Source of the DNA: Solanum dulcamara
Lineage: Eukaryota; Streptophyta; Magnoliopsida; Solanales; Solanaceae
Assembly (NCBI RefSeq): GCF_947179165.1
Contig: NC_077244.1
Coordinates: 74,136,144 to 74,200,143, forward strand
Length of the DNA stretch: 64,000 bases
Reading direction: 5' to 3'
The notes beneath the pieces are model-generated. The model saw only the letters and a program-made list of their open reading frames with translations, was not told where the DNA came from and did not search any database. The position numbers and the translations under genes were made by a program. Below, in pieces: positions 45,977-58,500 of the stretch (positions are counted from its first letter, which is position 1; the number at the start of each line of letters is the position of its first letter).

Positions 45977-48599
45977 TTAATATATCTGTCGTCCTTTGTT
46001 GTGGAACATTTGCTTGATTGCAGTTTCAACTGGTTAAGGTCAAAGGTAGCAGCCTGCGCCAAGCATTATGTGGGAGATGGAGGCACACTGAGGAGAATCG
46101 ATGAAAATAACACTGTAATAAACTCAACTACATTACATGGCATCCACATGCCTGCATATATTGATTCCATCATAAAGGGTGTTTCAACGGTGATGGTGTC
46201 TTACTCGAGCTTGAATGGGGAAAAGATGCACGCTAACCGAAAACTTGTCACTGGCTACCTAAAGAACAAGCTCAACTTCAGGGTAAGAATGATTAGCTCG
46301 ACTCATTCAGAATCAGTAAGTTAAGGTCAAGTAAGGATATATCCACGTATAACACCTATTTTGGCCTTGCATCTTTTTCAGGGTTTCATCATTTCTGATT
46401 CGGAAGGCATTGACCGGATTACAAGCCCACCTCATGCTAATTACACTTATTCAGTTCAAGCTGAATTTTAGCAGGAATTGACATGGTTGGTTTGTTATGT
46501 TTGATCTCGAATCATTTTTATCAACATGATAGTTTTAGTTACTCTATATGATTGTTTCATCTATGCTGCAGGTTATGATTCCAGTGAAGTATGAAGATTT
46601 TATTGGTAATCTGACTCGCCTAGTGAAAGATAATATCATTCCCATGAGAAGAATGCTGTAAAGCGGATATTGAGAGTTAAGTTTACCATGGGTCTCTTTG
46701 AGAACCCACTGGCTGACCTAAGCTTGGTAAACCAACTTGGTAGCCAGGTAACTTTGATATTCAGAAACTGTTTCAATTCTTGGGATCCAAGTATGTTACG
46801 TGTGATCTATGATGCTTCAACGCCTCTCTGCAGGAGCATCGAGAGTTGGCAAGGGAAGCAGTAAGGAAATCACTTGTCCTTTTGAAGAATGGCAAGAGCA
46901 CTAGTCGGCCATTACTTCCCATTCAAAAGAAAGCACCAAAGATACTTGTAGCTGGAACTCATGCTGACAATTTGGGTTACCAATGTGGAGGCTGGACAAT
47001 ACATTGGCAGGGCGTCGCAGGCAATGATTTAATAGTTGGTATGTCTTCTCATGTCCTATAGCTTCCACTTCACCACAAGTGACATTTTTGGGCCCTCTTT
47101 TGGTAAGGAATCTGCTATTTCGCTAGATAGCAGAAACATGCCTTTTCAGGTTTTACTAATTCCATTTTTTCGTGGGAGATTAATTGTTGGACCTGATAAT
47201 ATGACAATTCTTTTACATGACAATGTATAGAAGTTAAATTGATTAATAGTATAGCCGAGAGGAATTCTTTGGATTTGGCTTGATTTTTGGGATCCCTTAT
47301 GACCCTAAATCACATATAATATACTTTAAATACTTATGAATCAATCATAGATCATATATACAATTTGAAGCCTTCGAGTTCAAGTCTATACGCATACGAA
47401 GAACAGTCCGAATCTTAGTGTAGAAATTTTGAGGTGTCACATATACGTGGGTCCTATTACCTCTCCTGAATTATTTTAAAGTGTAATAAACACACCCTAA
47501 AACCTATATAATTACTCACATGAAAGGAGATGTTCTACACTCGCCTCCACATCATCCTTACGTCAGCGCCACATCACTAAATCGGCTGATCAAAAAAAAT
47601 CAAAAAATCCAATTGAAGTAACTGGCCAATTGAATTGGAAAAAGAAGAAAAGGAGGCAAGGTGTCACTATATTGGAGAATCGAACCGGAACTGGAGTGGG
47701 TTGGAGGTGAGGGCTAGGGCGAGGGTGGGGCTAGGAGTGGGGGGGTAGGTTGGGATATGACGTAGATAATTGATGAATGGGAGGATAAATAAAAATTATT
47801 TTTAAAAAAAAAGAATTTAATTTAAATTGTGTTCACCATATATTGCCTAAACTAAATCTCTAATATGAAAAAAAAAATCGAATTTCATGTTAAATGTTTG
47901 AGTAAAAAAAAAAAAAAAAAAAAAATTCTTCCGATATTATACAAATTGATGAAATATCTTTAAAAAGATCATCGGCAATTTAAGTATGTTGTGAAAAAAA
48001 TATTTATATTTCTAAAAATGATAAAACTGGGCTATATTTCATAATGAAAAAAAGAAATTTTAATTAAAAAGTTATTAACTTAAGTTTTAATGTTAACTAC
48101 TTATGTTTATTAATTAATAATGAAAATGTCCGATTGAAAATGGATATGTGTCCAAATTAATCTGATTTTAATACTTCTTTTTCGTCTCTCACATGCCTCC
48201 AAGAGAGTGAACAAACTCTTTGTGCCACCTCAGCACTGAAGGGTGTTGTAACACCCCAATCTTTTTCGCCAAGACTCGAACCATTCTTCATGTGCGTGTA
48301 GGATCGAACTCGGTGACTTCTAGTTGTATATATGAGTTAGGATTAATTCCTAAGTATTTAAAGTGTATTAGATGTGGTTTAGGGTCATAAGGGATCTCTA
48401 ACACCAGGCCGATTCCAAAGAATTTCTATCGGCTAAATTTTCCGATGAGTCCATATAAAGGTCAACTTCAAACGACCATATCTCCTAGAATATAAAGAAT
48501 TGGGTGGACTATAACCTATCAAATTAAAGGTCTTTGACTCTTCTTTCCAACTCTACCAAGATTGCATTTTTCTGAGTTCGGAGTCAAAATTTATGCATA

Positions 48600-48750
48600 G
48601 TTGACTAGAGAGGTCTGCGACAAGTCCACGTTGCGGACCTGCAACGAACTTGGACAATTTTTCCAGATTTTATTTTTTTTGTCGACCAAAAAGGTAAGCG
48701 ACAAGTACGCGTCTCGTACCTGTCACGAAATTGTCCAGTTTTTCAGATTT
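48600..48750. repeat. Short inverted words inside LTR (CGACAAGTNC type)
   Basis: Two related stretches (GCGACAAGTCCACGTTGCGG and GCGACAAGTACGCGTCTCG) lie about 90 bp apart, in the position of the CGCG cluster in the LTR at 19166. Confidence 0.5.
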
Positions 48751-50509
48751 TGTAGGGGCATCTTGGGAAAATTACCTAATAATATACATATGATCTTGGA
48801 CGCATTTTAGGGCAAAATTCCATCCCCATCTCAGTTTCTAAGGAGTTTTTCTCTCCAAAACACCAAGAACATTGAGAGCAAAGATTAGAGAAGAGGGAGA
48901 GGGCTAGAGTTCAAGTTCTTTAAGTAAGGCCATCAAATCCTCTCTTTGTTCTTCAAGTCAAGTATGTAAGGCTAACCTAAAATATGGATTGAGTTCTTCC
49001 ATATGCCCCATAGATGTGTTGTATGAAGATTGTGAAAGGCTTGAACCTTCTTTGAAGATTTTCTTGAAATTTTCCTAAAACTCTAGAATATTCTTATATA
49101 CTATTAATTGATTGATGATTTTCATGACTTGAATTCTTGAATAATTATCTTTCCTATTTATTTCACAAACCGTAGTTACATATTGACTACAATAAATTTT
49201 TGTATATAAATTCATACGTATTGATGGTGTTCTCGAGTTGAGTTTTGTTGAGAGTATGAATTCATGTATTCATTCACATAAACTCAAGATGAGATTTCTT
49301 TATGTTATAATTTGTCTTGAGGTTGAGATTGATAGTTTTTATGTAAATATTGCTTTCAAAGGGAGATGATGTATTTTTGTTAATGAGTGTGAATGAAATT
49401 GAATATAGAGATAAATGGAAATTTTGGAGCAAGATATTTGATGATGATGTGAATGATGGTTATCTTTAACATAGGCAGAATGATTGATGAAGAGGTATGT
49501 TGATGATGATGTTTAAGATGAAATGGATTGGAGTCTAATGTGACTACATGATATGTGATTTCCATAATTTAATTTGATAGGAGTCATATGAGTATAAATG
49601 ATTGTTTGAGAAGGAGTTTTAAATAAATGATTTGTGAACATTTTTGCATAAATTATTTATACAATATTTTGAGTTTAAAGAATGATTATTTTCATCTTTG
49701 ATTTAAAAAGAGTTTAAGCATGAGTTGAGTTTGAGAAATCTCTTAATTATCATTTTGAACATGAGTATTTTGAGTATAAACGAGTTGAGTATTTTTACAT
49801 TAAAATGTCTATTTTGAGTTTGAGTTGAGGAGTTAAAATTATGTTTTAAATGCATATAGTATTTTCTGCATTCATTGAGTTGAGATGGTAACAAATTCAA
49901 AAAGCAGAGTTTTATGATTCAGATGAGTTGAATGTGAATGAAGATCCAATGAGACCAGTTGATTGAGTTTTGAAAAGAGTCCAATGAGACTAAATGAGTT
50001 GATTTGAAACTAAGTCCTAAGAGACTAAATGAGTATTTTGAATATTTTACTCGCTTGATAGATATGTACATATTGAGTCTTGGGAGGAGAATTGAGCACC
50101 GAATTGAGTAAGAGTATAGTCCATACTCGAACCCCATGAACTATGTAGCCAACGTAGGAAGGGATTGGACCGTTAAAGTCGGATGTTTCCCATGAGATTA
50201 GACCGTTAAAGTCAGATATTTCCCATTTCATCGTCCTGAAATGATAGGACTTGATTGATTGATGGAACCATAATTGGTTGATTCGTTCATACCCTGGCAA
50301 AGTATGGGAGGACATGCCAATGACGTGGCTCGTTGTACATCACCTATTTATAGGTGGTGGAATTGTTGTCGGTTAGAGAAACTCCCAAATTGAGTAGATT
50401 GTGCATGATATGATTGGTTTGATTGTGATTGTAGATGATTGAGTCGAATTGTAAAACATTGTTAAATTCTAATTTGCATATCTATTGAGTTGAGTCCTTT
50501 GACTTTGTT

Positions 50510-50810
50510 GTTGAGTTGATTGTATATGTTGGATTGGATTGGAGGGTATGTGATTGAATTAGATTAAATTGGATTGTACATGATTGGATTGAATATGATT
50601 GGATTGGATTGGATAGTACGTGATCAAATTGTAAATGATTGAATTGAATTGGATTGTACATGATTGGATCGGATTGTATATGATTGGATTGGATCGGATT
50701 ATATATGATTGGATTGGATTGTATATGATTGGATTGGGTTGGATTGTATATAATTGGATTGGATCGAATTGTAAGTGATTGGATTGAATTGGATTGTATA
50801 TGATTGGTCT
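50510..50810. repeat. ATTGGATTG minisatellite inside LTR
   Basis: About 300 bp of irregular repeats of GGATTGGATTGTATATGATT. It is not present in the shorter LTR at 19166 and accounts for part of the length difference. Confidence 0.85.
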
Positions 50811-51588
50811 TTGTCTAAACTGTGTTCTTACTTTAGACTTATGACATCATGATTGAGTCTCTCTTATCTTTATGACTTGATATATTTGAACCTGTATTGT
50901 TCTATCTTGACACATGTTTCATTCTTCCATATTACATACTCGTACATTCCATATATTGACGTCCATTTGAACCTGCATCGTTGCATGATGCAGAGACAGG
51001 TTTAAGAGATCATCATAGGTGCACCGTTTAGGATCTGTTCACACTCAGCTTATTGGTGAGTCCACCCCTACATTCGGAGGACACCACTTATGTTATTCTT
51101 GCGTTGAGTTTAGTCTTTTCATTCTGATTTGAGGTAGACATGAACTTGTCATTGGCACCAATTAGATAGTAGTGATAGATGCTTCATACACTAGATAGTG
51201 ATGAATCGATTGAGTATTTTATTTTCTTGAATTGTTTTTGTCAAACTATTTAATGACATAGATTGGAGTTCGATTTGTTGGCCCTTGGCCTTTCTTTATT
51301 GAGTTAGATTGTTGATTGGGATTGTCCACCTAATTATTTCTTTATTTTAAGTCTTCCGCTAATTGAATAAATGAACGGATGTGTGATCAAGTCAAGTGGT
51401 TCGCTTGGGAGCCAGTAATGGTTTCTGAGTGCCGGCCACGTCTAGGGTACCCTCCCGGAGCGTGACAGGTGTGTTTATTACACTTTAAAATAATTCAGGT
51501 GGGTAATAGGATCATGTATAGTTAAGGTGTGTCCTGGCGATTTCGGTTATAGTTGAGGAGGGCACTTGTATATTATCCCTTTGAGTAA

Positions 51589-51981
51589 ACAAGTCAAAAA
51601 TACAAAATATACGTATATACATGGAAAACTTTAGTGATTTAAGCTTTCCTCGAAACCAAATTTTCAAACATGATGGAATAGACGAATAAACAAAGCCATC
51701 TTTGTTCATATATTACATAAGTACGTTTGTATGAAGTAAACGTTACATCAATAAAGTTAACATTTACAGAAATGATCAACACCCATTTCTCATTAAAGTT
51801 AGCATTAGTAATCCACAAAACCAACTAAGATGTAGTTGATGTAATGTATATGTATATAAAGTTTGTACTAATTGCTGCACAAGGTGTTGTTAAGCTTTTA
51901 GATTTACCTTTGTCGTGGTGGTTGAATGAAAAGCTATTTTTCTATGGTTTTAGTGAAGTGTGAATATTCTGATTGTGGCCG
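51589..51981. other. Block spacer, counterpart of 3921-4313
   Basis: Non-coding, same sequence as after the other two TIR elements. Confidence 0.65.
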
Positions 51982-53490
51982 GGAGTGTACTGAATGGTGG
52001 AGGAAGTGTGCCATTTCCACAGCATTCTTCGCAGATTTTGAAATGTTTATACAAATGTGAAATTCAAAGTAACATACATTGATTAGCGATTGTGATATAT
52101 AGTCTAGACTTGAATATTTGGACACAATATGGCTTGAAAGTTTGTTCTTTTCTCATTTTGGTTCTATGCCTGTGGATTCCTTAGATCACATTGCATATAT
52201 GTGGGGGGAGGGGCTGACATGTTGATTTAGAAAATTTCCGAGTCTCTCATCAGGAGTAGTTTCGAGAGGATGAGTATTTGAAACCAGCACACTCTTGGGG
52301 AGAATTGAAATTAGATCCTGTGTTGGAAATCTTTCTTTAAACCTTTGATCAATTTTGCTGACAGAAATGGGGGTGATGCTTAGACATCCCCTATCTATCT
52401 TTACTGATCGGGATGAGATTGGACGCGTGGCTTCAAGAGTCTGGCTGAAAATTTATTATGCCGTAAGTGTTATTCTCAGGGAATTTGGAAAGATCACACT
52501 CAAATAAGAGATATTTTGTTGATATATAAGAGATTTAACAATTTAATTGGTTATTTTACTACTTTTTCTTGAAGTTCTTTCATCTCATTTGCTGATTCTT
52601 GGAATTATCTCAACTTTGTAATAGAGACCTACAACTTGTGAAGCGGATTGGGGCTGCAACTACCCTCTGAGGGCAGAACCACAGGAATCCCTTACACTTT
52701 TGCACGGTGCATCGCAGTGAGTACCATCACATCATATGCAATCTATATATTCTTTATTTGATATCTTTCATCATTGGTCTGTGTGTTCGTCTGCAGTAAA
52801 ACACTTTGAACATATTTTCAATCTTAAACCTCCTATTATGGATCTCACAATTCTTGATTGCATTCCTACTTGTATTGTCATGAGGATAATACAATTAGCA
52901 GTGTGATCCTTTGGACAATGCCAAACCAAGGAAGTATCAATAATATTAATACCTATGGGAGATACACAGATCATAATGACAATGCAGGGATTGGGGGGAT
53001 AGCCAGAGACTGCAATGGGGATTTTATTTCCGCTTTTACTATTCCTGGACAGTGCCAAAATCATAATATAGCAGAGGCTCTGGCTGCTCAATATGTAGGC
53101 CAATGGATCAAAGACAACAATCACAGGTTGTGCACAATTGAGATAAAAAAACGCTTTGATTATAGTGAATATGCCGAAGAAGAAGAAGACCAACAACCTG
53201 AATTTGAAGACTTTTGTGGATGAAACTGTGGGCTTGATTGATGGAGCAGATATTACCTTCTCACACTGTTATAGAGAAGCTAATAAAGTGGCGGATTATC
53301 TAGCAAAGTTAGCCGCTACTCTTGATCCTGAACTAGTGTTATAAACTTTAGACCATATCTTTCTGGTTTCCAGAACAGCTGCAACTTGTGCACTGTTTGA
53401 AGAATGATCTACAGATCCGCTGTGCACGTAAAGATTAATGCGACTTTTGAATTTATTTTAGAGATCATGCTCGATGATCGTCAAAAATTG
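51982..53490 (+). pseudogene. GH3 paralogue pseudogene P3 (exons 2-3 remnants, RNase H fragment)
   Basis: Third copy of the P remnant: exon 2 start (51982 on), exon 3 (about 52625-52716 with the same in-frame TGA) and the RNase H-like fragment at 52918-53344, with the first catalytic Asp changed to Tyr (52954-52956) as in P2. Similarity stops abruptly at CGTCAAAAATTG near 53490, so exon 9 and the array are absent. Sharing Asp-to-Tyr with P2 but not P1 makes P2 and P3 the closer pair. Confidence 0.85.
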
Positions 53491-55335
53491 AATTCTCGAT
53501 AATTTTTATATATTTATGCCTTGTGTCGAACAATTCTTGATAATTTTTATTGTAGTTGTATTTTATGTATTATAGATACCAATTCAATAATTATTTTAGT
53601 TTTATCTTGTTAACGATAGTAAGCATTCTCCACCTTCAACCTTAAGATTGGGAGTTCAAGTTACTGAGGGAAGGCTCAAGCTAAGATTCTGCTCGTGAGC
53701 GTAATGGTATAAGCCTGCCTGACTGTGAGACCGACTGGTCAGCTCTTAGAGAGGGTAAAAGAGAGTTTACTTCACTACCAATATAACCAAAATGGAGCAT
53801 TCAATATATTGACAGTTCATTGTAATACCACTTCATTGATTATTTGGTTTTATAAGCATTTCAAGTCCCAAATTGCGTCATTTTCCCATCCCTTCCCTTA
53901 ACAAACCCCCCCCCCCCCCCCCAAAAAAAAAAAAGATTAAAAATGAGGAATAAAAATACTTTAACTTACCAATTTTTTTCAAATACTAAAAGAGCAAAAT
54001 CGTTTCCCACACCAATTAACCTACTTATTTCAGAGTCAATAAGTACATTAACGTAATGCCATGAAATGGTGGATTAGCCAATTGAAATATATAGGGTCTA
54101 AATCATAACTTCGCATGGATACTTTTTGTAAGGTTATTTATTTATTTACTTGTTAATTTAAATTGCAATTAAAAAAATTCAAGTGGTATAGATGGATCGA
54201 GTTTCAATGAAAAATTAACTTGAACTAATCTGCAGTCCACTTTCTTCTAACTATACTAGGTTGCATCTGGATAATCAAAATTCACCTCTTTCATTTTTTT
54301 ATGTTTCTAAACAATTTATTATTTAAACCATTTTAATTTTGAAATACGTCTCAATAAATAAATAAAAATGCAATTACAATCTTTAACCATCATTAACAAT
54401 GTAATATTTAAGAATATTTTTAACTTTAAATATTACATTATACAAACACGTTGTGCCATAAAAACCTCAACAACCTTAATATTAAGTCATTTGATTAGAT
54501 TTAATTTATATTCTTTATCTCAAATTTGATTAGATTTAATCTATATTCTTTATCTCAAATTTGATCCATCCAAATATTATCTAATTTATTCTTTTTCTTT
54601 CTCCTTAAACTATACTCAATACTCACAAGGACAACATAAAATAAGTTTTCTCAAAGAATACATAAAAAATGACACTTTTGTTTTAATTATAAGTTTAACT
54701 TGTTTGTCAATTTACTAATTCTTAGGAGCTCTATTGCTCTTTACGAAAATTTAAAGGACTTATTTGCAATTTTCCAGTCACATGATTGTTTTTTTTTTCT
54801 AAAAATAGATGCCTACCACGTTCCAACAAAAGGATCCCAATGAAATTTCGTGACAGAAAATGTTACTTCGAAAAACGTTAGCCGAAAAGTCGCACAAACT
54901 TTAGCACAAACAAATTTCTATTCCAATTCCTTTTTTAAAGATAATTTTTAGTGAAAAATAATTAATAATTGACGTCAAATCTGTTCTCGTCAAATATAAT
55001 AAATGTGTAATCCGTTAATAGATAGTCAGATAGTATTCTTGTTATAACTAAAATAAGCTTAAAATACAACAATATTACTATTGTGCAATTAAATATTTCA
55101 TTTAAACAGAAAATAGATTTAAACTTTTCACACGGCGGAGGCACAACTAACGTTGTCTCTAATTACACCCTACAAACCTCGGATGTGATTCGACTGAATT
55201 CATTAACTTTTATTCAAATAATTTATTTGCGTTAAAAAAATTACTAATTGAATATACATAAATACTAAATTTAAAACTCAATTATTAACGCTTTATGGTC
55301 ATTTTAAAAATTTCCGTGCCTCCAACCCACTACCC
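53491..55335. other. Unique AT-rich region upstream of copy D
   Basis: No gene recognised. It contains a C17-A12 homopolymer junction near 53907-53935 and a weak SINE-like patch (GATTGGGAGTTCAAG, about 53655). It has no counterpart before the other GH3 copies, so distal regulation of D should differ. Confidence 0.5.
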
Positions 55336-55368
55336 TGTCACTCAATGTGCATGTGTGTGTAATGTGCA

Positions 55369-55374
55369 TATATA
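55369..55374 (+). promoter_or_regulatory. TATA box of copy D
   Basis: TATATA about 220 bp before the ATG, within the conserved segment from CACTCAATGTGC. A probable 5'-UTR intron (55435-55562, GTAAGT to TTTTACCAG) follows. Confidence 0.5.
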
Positions 55375-55589
55375 CTCACCAACGGCCTACTTATTCTCAA
55401 CAAAATTGCCTGTTTCAAAGTAGAAGCTCAACAAGTAAGTTATCCATTTCTTGTTTATAGATGTTTTCCTTTTTCATACTTCTAAACAAACTTGTTTCTT
55501 GTTTGTTCACATTTTTTGTTCTGCTTTTCAATTTGTGTGCTATTTCTTGTGAGTTTTACCAGACTGTCCAAGCAGAAGACACAAAAACA

Positions 55590-58500
55590 ATGGGGAGATT
55601 TTCAATACCCATGAAGGGTTTGGTGTTGTTGTTGTGTCTATGGGCAGCGATTGCAGAAGCAGAGTACCTAAAATACAAGGACCCAAAACAGCCGATGGTA
55701 ACAAGAATGAAGGACTTGATGAAAAGAATGACTCTTGAAGAAAAGATTGGTCAGATGACTCAGATTGAGAGGAAAGCTGCCTCAGCTGATGTAATGAAAC
55801 AATATTTCATTGGTAAGTTTTGAAAAACTCATTCGTTATGTATATATAGAGCTGCTATATCATATATCATGCAGTTTACTGAAAAGTGATCTAAATCAGA
55901 CATCTATCCTAAGATGATGGAATCTTTTGTAATAACATTGATGTTTAAATAGGTGGAAACTTGAAGCAATGGTAAAGTTATTTCTTTCAGTGGCGGGGCC
56001 AAGTGTCATTTGATACCCCTTCACCCGAACTTTGCATGAACACGAGATACTTAGAATGTCGGAATAGCCTGTGTTATACCAAAAGATTTTATCTTTTAAT
56101 CCTATTTTTGAAGAAAAAGAAGAAGAAGAAGGTAATTAAAGAGAACATGGAAAAGGGGGTGGCCTACTTTCTTTATCCATTGGTTATCCTGCATATTGGA
56201 GTTCATTTTATCTCTAGATTGACATTACCATTCTTGAATGTTTGCTTGTATATTCACGAGAGATTCCAGAACTTTGCTCATTTGGTGTTAGAAAAATCAC
56301 TTTTTTGTGTGCATATTTGACTACATGTGTTATCTCATACTGCTAACATCAGGGTGCTTTATTGTTAAAAGGGAAGATATTTTGTAATAACATATGCATT
56401 TAAAGGAAACAAGAAAAAGGGGGTTGATCTGCTTTTTACTGTAGTGTATATTGGAATTCATTTTTATAAAAGTTCTTCTGTCAGGGAGTGTATTGAGTGG
56501 TGGAGGGAGTGCTCCTGCACCTAAAGCCTCTGCTGAGGATTGGATCAATATGGTAAACGAGATTCAAAAGGGTGCTCTTTCAACCCGCCTTGGTATTCCA
56601 ATGATTTATGGGATTGATGCAGTTCACGGTCACAACAATGTCTATAATGCTACTATTTTTCCTCACAATATTGGGCTTGGTGTCACCAGGCAAGTATATA
56701 GATTCTAAGAACAATGCATCTGGTTTTTGTTATAACTATCGGAAGGTACTAATATGGTTGCTTTTTAAATGTGATGAGAGCTCATCTTTTTAATCTGATT
56801 AATAAAGATGCATGATTTGTAGTTTTCACTTGTCAATCATTTGATACCTTAGGATAAAGATATGATCTTCGGCATTGAGGTCAATTATGTTCCAAAGAGA
56901 AAATGATCCTGTTATGTATTTCCAACTTCTCCTAATGCTCCATGTATCTCCTGATGCTTGTCTTTCACCTATTTAAGTTAAAATTTTGCCACTTTAATGC
57001 AGGGACCCTGATCTTGTGAAACGGATTGGTGCTGCAACTGCACTTGAAGTTAGAGCCACAGGAATCCCATATGTCTTTGCTCCCTGCATTGCAGTAAGTT
57101 GATATGATATGATATGAATGAATTTTTTGGTGAAGTTGCATTTCTATTTCTTTGTTATCTGAACAACTGATTTATGGTTAGGTATGCAGAGACCCTAGAT
57201 GGGGCCGTTGTTATGAAAGCTACAGCGAAGATCACAATATTGTGCGAACCATGACAGAGATAATTCCTGGTTTACAAGGAGATCTGCCAGCTAATTCTCG
57301 CAAGGGTGTCCCCTTTGTTGACGGAAAGTATGAATCTCTATCAATCTTCACATCTACTACTTTCCTGTTCCTATTAAATGTTTACACCAGTCGCATTCGT
57401 AGATATAAAAATGAAGATTACTTCATCAAAAAAGAAAAAAACAAATGATGATTATCTTACTAGCTCCTTCTTAAGCATATGAGAAGGCAACATGACTGGT
57501 GGGACGTAGTGATCTTTATTAGTATCAAAGTCATTTATTCACTTCACATGGAAATTCTCTGCCATACTGGGCAAATTTTGATTTAATGATCTAAGAATTA
57601 ATTCTATTGGCCAATGCTCGTTGGTTACAACATATAACTGGTCCTATCATGGTCCAGCATAGTATTTATCTTGACAATGACCTTTAGCAAATCTGTGTAT
57701 TGTTGATATTTGAATCAAATATAATTGAACTGTTTAAGTATTGTTTAAGATGATGTTAAAGTGAGTTTAAGTATTGTTTAAGATGATGTTAAAGTGAGTT
57801 TAAGTATTGTTTAAGATGATGTTAAAGTGAGTTTAATATTGTTTAAGATAATGTTTTTGGTATTAGAATAATTCTCGACATTTTGATTATTACTACTCTG
57901 AATTGCTTCTAACCACCAAACCTGATGTTTCTATTTTTATCATCCTTGGTTGTGGAACATACGTTTGATTGAACTCTCAACTGGTTAAGGTCAAAGGTAG
58001 CAGCCTGCGCCAAGCATTTTGTGGGAGATGGTGGCACGCTGAGGGGAATCGATGAAAATAACACAGTAATTAACTCAAATGGTTTATTTGGCATCCACAT
58101 GCCTGCATATTATGATTCAATCGTAAAGGGTGTTTCAACGGTGATGGTGTCTTACTCAAGCTGGAACGGGGAAAGGATGCACGCTAACAGAGATCTTGTC
58201 ACTGGCTTCCTAAAGGACAGGCTCAACTTCAGGGTAAGAATGATTAGCTCAGCTCATTCAGAATCAGTAAGTTAAGGTCAAGTAGGGATATATATCCATG
58301 TACAACACCACTTTTGGCCTTGTGTCTTTGCCAGGGTTTTGTCATTTCCGATTGGCAAGGCATTGACCGGATTACAAGCCCACCTCATGCTAATTACACT
58401 TATTCAGTTCAAGCTGGAGTTACAGCAGGAATTGACATGGTTGGTTTGTTATGTTTGATCTTGAATCATTTTTATCAAAATGATAGTTTTAGTTACTCTA

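Larger units (their letters stand above)
42766..47038 (+). pseudogene. GH3 copy E, frameshifted and lacking exon 9
   Basis: Exons 1-8 align with copy C at 42766-42985, 44525-44729, 45033-45123, 45211-45357, 46039-46282, 46382-46485, 46572-46747 and 46834-47038. Exon 4 has an extra T, making a TAG (45328-45330) after PAN-F. Exon 6 lacks one G, giving TAG at 46469-46471. Exon 7 has a 7-bp deletion near 46650. Exon 9, with the acid/base Glu, is absent: intron 8 breaks off near 47240. The subfamily signature SDSEG is present in exon 6 and GC-AG intron 2 is kept. Promoter and signal peptide ([15 protein letters not shown]) look intact. Any product would be a fragment without enzyme activity. Confidence 0.92.
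48247..51467. mobile_element. Solo LTR, family 2, within the TIR element
   Basis: Starts TGTAACACCCC and ends CCCGGAGCGTGACA. It is flanked by the 5-bp duplication GGTGT (48242-48246 and 51468-51472). The uninterrupted site AAGGGTGTGTTTATTACAC is seen in the copies at 3792 and 29794. It is 3221 bp with no coding interior. It shares the paired GACCGTTAAAGTCGGAT words (about 50169-50215) and the 3' terminal segment with the LTR at 19166. Confidence 0.92.
47240..51580. mobile_element. Long-TIR DNA transposon (copy 3), split by a solo LTR
   Basis: The left TIR begins only partly (about 47445, CCTATTACC and CTGAATTATTTTAAAGTG) after about 200 bp of unassigned DNA at the copy E breakpoint. The right TIR resumes at 51473 and ends TATTATCCCT at 51580, followed by TTGAGTAA. 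The interior near 47620-47770 is G-rich and unlike that of the other two copies. The LTR at 48247-51467 sits in the right end. Confidence 0.75.

Noticed and set aside
53640..53760. Possible SINE near GATTGGGAGTTCAAG
   Set aside because: Only a weak box B-like word; no box A, tail or target duplication could be placed.
55461..55589. Upstream in-frame ATG extending exon 1 of copy D (similar in B, C and E)
   Set aside because: The extension lies in a T-rich stretch bounded by GTAAGT and TTTTACCAG, a probable 5'-UTR intron, and would place a second hydrophobic stretch before the signal peptide.
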